Below are positions 55,701 through 64,000 of a stretch of DNA of 64,000 bases, one piece after another (positions within the stretch are counted from its first letter, which is position 1; each line of letters opens with the position of its first letter). Position numbers and translations under genes: made by a program. The DNA comes from Bryum argenteum (Eukaryota; Streptophyta; Bryopsida; Bryales; Bryaceae), in the NCBI GenBank assembly GCA_037043015.1, contig CM073321.1, positions 30,606,101-30,670,100 of the forward strand, in the 5' to 3' direction. The notes under the pieces are model-generated. The model did not search any database. It saw only the letters and a program-made list of their open reading frames with translations, and had not been told where the DNA came from.

Positions 55701-58512
55701 ATAAGCGATGTCGTTGGGAACTTCGGGAGTAACGGGGAACTTCGCGAGGAACGGGGACATCTTGAGGGAGTAAAAATCATTTGAAGTTAAGTCACGGAGA
55801 AGATTGGATTATTTCTAAAAATAGAAATTACATAATTGTAATAAAAAAAACCGGATTCGCGAGGAAAGTGGATAACCCAAACTCAAATTAACAAAATAAT
55901 CACATATTGGGCACTAGAATGTCAACCCCTAAATGCGCCGAATGTCGAAAAACGACATTTTGGATGGAAGGCAGAACTTTGAATAGCCATATCTTCTTCA
56001 CCTTAGTTTACCGTTTTGGATGAAATCACTTGGGTTTTGCTCCAAATCAAGTCTAGTTTGTATTCCAAAATTTGCAATAAAGTATGAATTAATGGAATGC
56101 ACTTTAGTGAAGACATTTCTTCTATTTCATTGGAACTCCAAGCATGGGGCATGTATTATCATTGCAAGCCAATTATGTGAAATTAAAAATAGTTCTTCAT
56201 GATTTGCTTTTTCATGGTCATGATCTTAAGGTGATTCTTAACAACTTTATAGTGACAAGTTTACTGATCATAATGATTTTGCTATTCGATTTGCAATGAT
56301 GTTTCGTCAACATAAAAAGTAACAAAATGGATGATATTTGAGGAGCTATATCTCCTTCATCCACCGTTGGATTTCAACTTAATTTTTTGGGATGGCCTAT
56401 AATTAGAGTCTAGTCTAAGTGATAAGAACCTTAACTTGTTCTAAGATGTTTAAAAGATAAGGCATGAAATTTAATGCAAAGGTTCTAGTTTTCGACTATT
56501 TTTCCTTTGTAAAATTTACGGTAGTTTTTACCAAGGCATTCATTTACATGGCTTTTAGAGCCAAGAATTTTGAGAAACTAATTTTTGTGGCGAGTTAATG
56601 TATTATTAGTAAAGAAATTAGTCAAGTTTACATCAAACCTTAAAACCGTAATGAAAAACTCTAAACCCTAGACCATAACTAACTTAACTTTTAATATTTT
56701 AAAAATCGATAACTTTAATTATAAAACTTTTACCATTGTTGCAAACATTTTTTACCACAATTCATCCGACTACACAACGAGACAAAGAAACTTCAATCTA
56801 GTTGTTAAAGAGATAGTGTCATTTGTTATTTGAACCTTAGTTTACCTTAAATAGAGTATAGGGAGAAAAACATGAAAATGATTAAATTACATGAAACTTA
56901 TACTTATTAAATGTTTAGAGGGAAAACAAATTGTTCTCGTCGTCTACCTTAGATTGATGTAGTCTTGAATGATTTAATTTTATTTTATACTAAATTAAGT
57001 ACGCAGGACTTCGAAGAGTTTGAATTCATAGAGTTGTGATAAAGTATCAAATGGAGAGTAGAATTATTGAGTAATTATGTGAATCTATTTGCATTACTTC
57101 CATATTTCAATTCTAACAATTGTTAGGTTTATTTTGGTGAATTAGCATGTGAAATGATGGACGCTATTAACATTTGCTAAGCCTTTATACCTAGCTTTTA
57201 TGCTCAATTTATCAAAACCAAGAGGTGATGTGAGGTTTTGTAAGATTTGTATTTACTAAAATACGTGTAATATTTAAAGACTAATACTTTGCACATTACA
57301 ACGGTTATAGTAAATAAAATATTGAGTTTTTTTAAATGTGATTCTATAAGATTAGTTTCTACTTAACTAGGTGTGCTATATTAAGTATGATATTCAATTA
57401 TGTTGATTGTGGTGTTTTACAAATGCATGTTGTAAACATAATTTTCAATATATTTTTGTGAGATACTATTATATAAGTATTTAGATGGTGAATAAGTTGA
57501 GGAATTATAAGTTTATTACTTAGCTTTATCAAGTGTATCATTACCATATATGATATTTAAAATATAAAATTATTGGTTTAAAATTAAGTCTTGTTAACAT
57601 TTAGTGAGTAAATATATTTTACAGGTTTAGTATTCTATGTGTGATATTCAAACATAATAATATTTAGTTTTACTTCAATTCTTATGCTAAGATGATTTTT
57701 ATAGTATGGTATTCTAAACCTATTTTCAAAAATTTAGAATGTATCCGCATTTACGCTTTCTTCCACAAAGTTTCTATCTAGCTTCTCTTTACATTTCAAT
57801 CCTAAAGCATTAACTTCAAAAATAATTAACCTTTAATCCTGAACCCTTTACACTATAACCAAAATCTTCATTCGTAAACTTTATAGCCTAAATTGTATAC
57901 ACTAAATCCTATACTAAACCCTTAACCCTAAACACTTAACTTTGAATCATAACTACTACACTGTAAAATATTATAAACTTGGTAGTTACTTTGAACTCCA
58001 ATCCGTATGGAAAAAATTCGAGAAACACAAATTTTAGAATTTATCCGTCGAACACTATATAATTTTTGAGGAAACTAGTTAAAAGTATTTTTTAGTATTA
58101 CGTAAAAAAATTTAAGAATATAGAGATTAAATTGTTTTATAGAATAAAGAATGAAAACCATATGTAAAAAAATTAATTAGACAAGGTTTATATAAAAAAT
58201 TATCATTTATTAAACTAGGTTAAAATTATTATAATGTTAGGCGTTTAGCAATTGATCCTTATGATTGAAGTTATATACAGTTTCTGAACATGGTTCTTAT
58301 TCTTACAACTAATACAAAACATGTCACATTACACGTAAGGTTGCATTACGTATATATATGGCCACTTAAACTAAGGAACGGTGCGGCGGCCAATGAATTT
58401 GTATTATGTTTAAGAAGTGAATTACAAGTTGTCGTATAGGAAAGAATGCAAGAATTTTCTCAAATTTACAACAATCTTTTATTAATCAGATTTTATGTTT
58501 CACTGTTGCAAT
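55701..58512. other. AT-rich region, no gene seen
   Basis: About 2.8 kb of AT-rich sequence with scattered short ORFs of no recognisable family and no convincing repeat. Confidence 0.5.
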
Positions 58513-58606
58513 CACTACTCGGAAAGAGGGGGGTTTGCAATGATACAAACATTGTTCAAGTAAGCAATGTTTGTAACATTGGAAACCCTTTACTTTCCCA
58601 GTAGTG
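58513..58606. mobile_element. 94-bp CACTA-type foldback MITE
   Basis: The left arm CACTACTCGGAAAG...ACAAACATTG is matched in inverse orientation by CACTACTGGGAAAG...ACAAACATTG, giving arms of ~42 bases around a ~10-base loop. It is flanked by a perfect 3-bp duplication AAT (58,510-58,512 and 58,607-58,609), the duplication length of CACTA elements. No coding capacity. The transcript would fold into a pre-miRNA-like hairpin. Confidence 0.85.
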
Positions 58607-58609
58607 AAT

Positions 58610-61380
58610 ATGAATACTATGAATTTTTAAAATGGCCAGTTTACATTACAGAAAAAAAGGCGAGAAGTTTCTCAATTTTATAGTTTATTAAACTATATTA
58701 AATCAAATTACTTATTAAATTATAATAAACTATATTGATTTTTATTCAATATACTAATATGTTCTATTTTACTATATTATACTATATGAAAATATATTTC
58801 TTATAAATGTATATTAACTATTACAGAAAATGCTATTATATACTATTTTACTATATTAAAGTAGATTAAAATATGATTATATCATATTATGTTAAGTTAC
58901 GTTATATTAAACCATAATATATTAAATATACCTAAAACTTGTTCGGTCCACACAATCGTGGACAACTATCTATCAAGAATAGATTACAATATTATAACAT
59001 TTACAATAGATTTAGGATCTTATAAAATTTTGTTATAATAAAAATCAATAATGTAATAAAGGTAAATTATAGAATCATTACATCAGCAACAGTGTATATC
59101 AAACATCGAGCATGTTTTACTAATGAGAGCTGTGTATGTACAATCAAAAATATTTTTCCGTAACTTTGTATCTTACAATCTTGAGAAACTTAGGTTTGCC
59201 TTTGTGTATTTGTTGTGGCAGGAGCAAAATCGCAAACTTTGTAAGAAAAAGCACTGTACTTTTGTGGAACTAACAGCTCCTAAGCATAGAAGAAGCAGTG
59301 TTTTACATTCTTGAACATGGAGGAATGCAAAACGTTCGAGAGTTTGCTTCAATCTTTACGGACCAAATTGAAACTTAAGACAAGTTGCGTGTCGTCCCTC
59401 ATATTTCTTTCAAGGAATGTAAGCAATCGGAATAGAAAGCAATGTAGTAGAAGCGCAAGTGGTTCTTCTTGCATATTTCAAATCTTACAATCTCGCTTGT
59501 GACATTGGACGTAAAAGTTGTCTCGTGAATTATGATCGTTACTAATGAAAATATAAATAATAAGATCTTGATTGTTTAAACTTTGGTTCTATTCACTAAT
59601 TTTGATAAAATCATGAAATAAGATTTCCAAGATTCAGTCGGGATCTGTCTTTTGAATTTAGTATTTAAACATAAATAAGCGGATTCTATGTGAATTTATT
59701 TAGTTCTATGCACTAATTTAAATAAAATGATATAATTAGATTTCTAGAATGAGTTGGGATTCGAGTTCGGTTCTTGGGGGTACCTAAAGTGCATTTGAAA
59801 ACATGACCCTGGCTTAAAGATGTACATAGTAAGGTTATCAATCTATAATATATCCAATATCTTTATCATTGGGAACTTACTAGATCAAGTAGGCAAATAT
59901 TTGTAATTGATATTGTTTATAACTTTTATAGTGACAAATTGAAACATGCGATATTTCGAGTCTACCTTGGTGCTTTAGGAATAACCGACATGTTTGGTTC
60001 TAATTAAAACTGCTTTCATCTCTCATATTTAAATAAGTTTAAGATTAAACAACATGTACAAAATCTAGAAACATCTATAAAGATCTAGAAAATGAAATTG
60101 AATAAATAAATATGAATTTCATAAATTATTATCAGGTAATTAAAAATTAATGGTAATTATTGTTTTGCAATTTACGGGTGATCACTACTTGTTCATACAT
60201 TCAATTGAACAATAACTGACATAACAAAAAAATTTATGCTGAAATGGGAGACTAAGAATTGGCTAACAAATCTAAAAAAGGCATACATGTTTCAAAATTC
60301 ATCATTGATTAGGAGTTAAGGTTTGAGGTTCTTTTAAAGCAATCATCCTGAATATTGCACACAAGTGCAATATATGCTAATTTAAATTCAAATTTTGTTT
60401 AGAATTATCTCTTTTGCAAAGAGGGCTCAAACTTAAAGAAAATTGTGATTTTAATTTTTTCCTATTTTTATTGAATTTCTCTATGTAAAAGATCAAATGT
60501 TTTTAGAGGTTATAATATCGAAGAGTTAAGTTATTTTCTAAGAGAACATTGCAAAGTCAATTTAAATAAGAAATGGAAAAAAACGCTACTTCAGTAATTT
60601 TTTGAAAATGATTTTTTGGATTTACGAAATATACCAAAATCATTATGCAAGAACAAAAAAATAATTTATTTTTCATCTTTGAACATCATACTTTCATGAT
60701 CTATAAGAAAGCTGAATTGAAAATCTTTCATACTTTTATATACAACTTAAGTAGTAATTCATACGGTTATATAATTAAAAATTTATTTTCTATTAAAGTT
60801 ATAAAAACCAGATACACTCTCTTGTTGCCCATACTTTTTTTGTTTTTACTTCCTTTAAATTCTGTCGGATTATTGAATTCTCAATTTCTTTCTACAAATA
60901 GTTTCTTTTAGCATATAATAATTTTAACACGTTCACTACAAATATATGGTTTTATTTAGGTAATTTAGAAATGATAATCACTTCCTTATACAAACTTAAG
61001 AGGGTTTATGTAGATGATGACATGTAGGTTCGTTACCCCTATATATTATTTGTAGGCTTCTTTCATTTTTTTAAGGTTCTTATAAAGTAATACAAGTACA
61101 GCAATCTTATTCTTGTATTTTATTTATTTACATTTTACTTATTATTCAAAGTTTTAAAGTATTAAAACTTTTGCGAAAAACTCATAGCATATAAAGTCGT
61201 TTTTTTCACAAGTTATAAATATCACCATCATTTTTATAGGAGTCATTTTTAAGTTTTCAAAATAACTTTACCCACCTTATTTTTATTTCCTTCCAATTAA
61301 TCATAGTTTTGACCATACAAATATATTGAACTAATTGAATTCTTGAGAAAAAAAGAAAAAAATAATAAAATTTAAAAAAT
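58610..61380. other. AT-rich region, no gene seen
   Basis: Strongly AT-rich, including TATTA-rich low complexity at 58,680-58,930. No supported genes. Confidence 0.5.
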
Positions 61381-61900
61381 AAAACGAGCAAACCGGGCAG
61401 CCCGGGCAGCCCAAGGAGGTCGGCTTTGCCCGGGCAGACCGGGCAGACCGGGCAGCAGGAAAATGGCGGCGGCGGCGGGCTGGGTGATGAGTGGGAGTGG
61501 CCTCCTGCTGACCAGCTCACTTCTCGTCTCCCCCGACCAGCTCATTTCTACGTCACCCCCCCCACCTTTCGCAGTTGCATTTTTGCTGTCGCGCCTGCTC
61601 CATCGCTCGTGCCTGCGTCTGCTCTATCGCTCGTGCCTGCGTCGCCTGCTCCATCGCTCCGACGCTTTTGCCTTCGCGTGTGCTCCTTCGCGCCTTTGCA
61701 TTCTTCTTCAGAGCTCGCCTGCTCCGTCTTCGCTTCCTTCCTCTTTCTTCTCTTCATTTGTCGCTTCTCAGCAGCGCCCTCAGCGTTCATGTGCTGCACA
61801 TTTCCGCTCGTTCTCCCTCGGCCTCCTCCAAGTTTTGGGCGCTGCATTACGCATCATTGCTGCATTTCAGCGCAATTTTTGACGAGCTATCTTGTAAGTT
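61381..61900 (+). promoter_or_regulatory. GC-rich block and pyrimidine-rich leader
   Basis: It begins with tandem CCGGGCAGCC/CCGGGCAGA repeats (61,393-61,455), then C/T-rich sequence with CTCCATCGCTCGTGCCTGCGT repeated (61,600-61,660). No domain is found in any frame. Position and composition fit the promoter and leader of the plus-strand gene at 63.3 kb. Confidence 0.35.
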
Positions 61901-62089
61901 GCTAATTCTCGACTTTTAGGTTTTATATTCTGTTTGCATTTTCATAGCTTTTTTTGTACATTGCAGGGCACAATATTATGGAATGTTGCTCACAGAGTAA
62001 TGGAGCTCTTCCAATTTGTGTTCTTCGCTTCGAAATTTGTGTTTTTTTGCTGAAATGCGCTCCTTTCAACTTTCAGCTCTTTTAGCTCG

Positions 62090-63190
62090 ATGCCCATTTA
62101 GCTCGATGCCCATTTAGCTCAATGCCCATATAGCTCGATGCCTAATTAACTAGATTAAATAATATAATTTTCCGGGACTACCCAAGCCCATTTAGCTTGA
62201 GTCGAGCTAAATGGTCTCCCACCTCATTTCAGGCAAGCTCATTCAGCTCGAGTCGAGCTAAATGGACTCAATACTCGGTATTGGGTCAAGCCCATTTAGC
62301 TCGACTCGAGCTAAATGGACTCAATACTCGGTATTGGGTCAAGCCCATTTAGCTCGACTCAAGCTAAATGGACTCGAACCTTGTGTCAGTTGAAGCCCAC
62401 TTAGCTCGACTCGAGCTAAATAGTTTCGATTCCCGTTTTGAGGTCAAGCGTATTTAGCTCGAGTCGAGCTAAATGGACTGAATACCCTCTTTCGGGTCAA
62501 GCCTATTTAGCTCGACTCGAGCTAAATGGTCTCGATTCTTGTCTCAGGTCAAGCCCATCTAGCTCGAGTCGAGCTAAATGGTCTTTCTAAATTGTTTCAG
62601 GTTAAGCCCATTTAGCTCGACTTGAGCTAAATGGACTCAATACTCGGTATTGGGTCAAGCCCATTTAGCTCGACTCGAGCTAAATGGACTCGAACCTTGT
62701 GTCAGTTGAAGCCCACTTAGCTCGACTCGAGCTCAATGGTTTCAATTCCCGTTTTGAGGTCAAGCCCATTTAGCTCGAGTCGAGCTAAATGGATTGAATA
62801 CCCTCTTTCGGGTCAAGCCTATTTAGCTCGACTCGAGCTAAATGGTCTCGATTCTTGTCTCAGGTCAAGCCCATCTAGCTCGAGTTGAGCTAAACGGTCT
62901 TTCTAAATTGTTTCAGGTTAAGCCCATTTAGCTCGACTTGAGCTAAATGGACTCAATACTCGGTATTGGGTCAAGCCCATTTAGCTCGACTTGAGCTAAG
63001 TAGTCTCGATCCTCGTTTTGAGGTCAAGCCCATTTAGCTCAAGTCGAGCTAAACGGTCTAGCAGTTTTAGGTCTATGTACTTGAAGTCTGATCATTTAGC
63101 TCGAGCCGAGCTAAATGAGCTCCTAAAAGTGCGCAAGGATTAGGAACACAGCTCAAGCCCATTCAGCTTGAGTCGAGCTAAATGATCTCG
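62090..63190. repeat. Palindrome array TTTAGCTCGA(G/C)TCGAGCTAAA
   Basis: It starts with tandem half sites (CATTTAGCTCGATGCC, ~18 bp, at 62,090-62,145), then about 17 near-perfect ~20-bp palindromes spaced 50-70 bp. A higher-order unit of about 316 bp is visible: GACTCGAACCTTGTGTCAG recurs at 62,371 and 62,687. Related sites lie at 15,357-15,386, 18,116-18,385 and 63,458-63,482, in introns or flanks of coding sequence. Confidence 0.9.
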
Positions 63191-63312
63191 CCACTGATTC
63201 AAAACTTGCAAGATTACTTTCCGGATTTGATCGTAACGATCATTATGATCTTATGTGCGTGTATGTTGCCCGTGTGAAACTTACATGTGATTCTTTTTTG
63301 ATGAATTACAGT

Positions 63313-64000
63313 GATGGCGTGAACCAAAACCACTGCTACGATTGTTCGGATGGATGGAAATGCACCTGCCGAGGAAGTCGATATGGAAGCCTAGGAGCAA
63401 GAGTCTGTTCCTGAGGTAGGACTCCACCGTATATCTATAAGCTCATTTGATGTGTCCATTTAGCTCGAGTCGAGCTAATTCGCCCTCTGTAAATTTTTTA
63501 TTCACAGGTCACTTACAACATGGAAGCTCTGGAAGGATTCCATGAACCTGTCGTACTCGATTCAGTAGACGATCCGCTTGTAGCTATTGCTGAGGACGCG
63601 CAATGGGGGTGGTTGTGGACCTCCAAGAGTAATCCCATTCTCTCTTGGTCTATTCGTCCAATGAACAAGACCCATTTCTTCTTCTATCAACAATCGGGGT
63701 CTCACGGGGCATTTTTACCTCTGTGTATTGATGCCTTCATCAGTCTTGTTACGTATGAAGACGCATACCTCTTGATCAAGTTCGAAGCATTGGAGGTCGA
63801 AAATTTTGTCTTCACCATTGTGTTTCCGCCCAATGAAGTCCGATTCTCCCACAACTTCATCCGCAATTATATGGTCGGGAAGGTCGATCCCACTCAGCTG
63901 CATCATCTCGACACCAGATTGCTACCCAATGTTTTGTCGCCAAAAGCCTTCATGAAATCGTACATTTCATACACGGCGCAGATTTGGAAGGCTCTGACTA
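63313..64000 (+). CDS. Unrecognised protein, 5' exons, runs off the window
   Basis: Exon 1, about 63,313-63,416, reads VRMDGNAPAEEVDMEA, an in-frame TAG, then EQESVPE, ending GAG/gtagga. The intron 63,417-63,509 contains one TTTAGCTCGA palindrome. Exon 2 from 63,510 stays open for at least 490 bases: VTYNMEALEGFHEPVVLDSV, WGWLWTSKSNPILSW, FFFYQQSGSHGAFLPLC and KFEALEVENFVFTIVFP. The splice borders and long open frame support coding. No family is recognised. The associated palindromes link it to the DUF7869-type element at 15-18.6 kb. A TAG in exon 1 suggests either a downstream start or a damaged copy. Confidence 0.5.

Noticed and set aside
61426..61919. Three overlapping plus-strand ORFs of 114-159 aa
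   Set aside because: C/T-rich low-complexity leader read in all three frames; no domain in any.
62090..63190. CRISPR-like array (short repeats with spacers)
   Set aside because: Repeats are imperfect palindromes with conserved, repeated spacers in a higher-order unit, no cas genes, and an intron-containing eukaryotic context.
1..64000. tRNA, rRNA or other structured RNA genes
   Set aside because: None recognised by eye; a tRNAscan or Infernal run would be needed to exclude them.

Overview
This window looks like plant-type nuclear DNA: short GT-AG introns (about 70-120 bp), families found in large streptophyte genomes (SWIM-containing Mutator-like transposase, DUF659/hAT transposase, TNPA-like CACTA protein, DUF7869 protein), an LTR with 5-bp target duplication, and AAACCCTAA leader boxes. 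It suggests a streptophyte with a large repeat-rich genome (characean-type alga or non-seed plant are my best guesses; the sequence does not decide). I see no ordinary housekeeping gene and no tRNA or rRNA. Almost everything is mobile DNA, much of it nested.

Layout. 1-780: 3' part of an LTR cutting a minus-strand transposase-associated exon. 1434-9641: a CACTA element with a degenerate TNPA-like gene and many ATGTCT/AGACAT subterminal motifs. 9.89-11.93 kb: a minus-strand zinc-finger pseudogene with five in-frame stops. 12.05-13.37 kb: an AT-rich foldback holding a 224-bp MITE. 13.97-14.95 kb: a minus-strand pseudogene split by a 326-bp MITE. 15.41-18.60 kb: a DUF7869 pseudogene associated with short palindromes (TTTAGCTCGA / TCGAGCTAAA).

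18,613-55,262 is the main discovery: a 36.65-kb Mutator-like element (MULE) bounded by a 10-bp direct repeat ATTGAGGTTA and by ends that share GTGTGAGCG at the same offset. It carries two divergent transcription units. On the minus strand is a MURA-type transposase with a C-terminal SWIM finger (36.08 to 19.17 kb). On the plus strand is a multi-exon gene (about 36.67-53.80 kb) with a ParB/sulfiredoxin-like motif followed by a DNA-methyltransferase-like Rossmann region. The MULE was itself invaded. A complete 13.25-kb hAT element (21,106-34,354; 8-bp duplication CCATGAAC) lies inside the transposase exon. A solo LTR (50,277-51,569; duplication ATACT) lies in an intron of the methylase-like gene. 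Two arrays of a ~189-bp satellite (38.46-40.06 and 44.10-48.11 kb), separated by a ~4-kb gag-like retroelement, lie in another apparent intron.

The hAT carries its transposase, two related ORFs of unknown function, a kinase-like gene, and arrays of a GACCGNCGGTC palindrome at its termini and in front of its genes, as expected of binding sites for an element-encoded protein. 55.3-61.4 kb is AT-rich and without recognisable genes apart from a 94-bp CACTA-type hairpin MITE. 62.09-63.19 kb is an array of the TTTAGCTCGA palindromes leading into a plus-strand coding region that runs off the window.

Most element genes are broken by in-frame stops, and several of these fit C:G to T:A transitions, the expected decay of methylated transposons.
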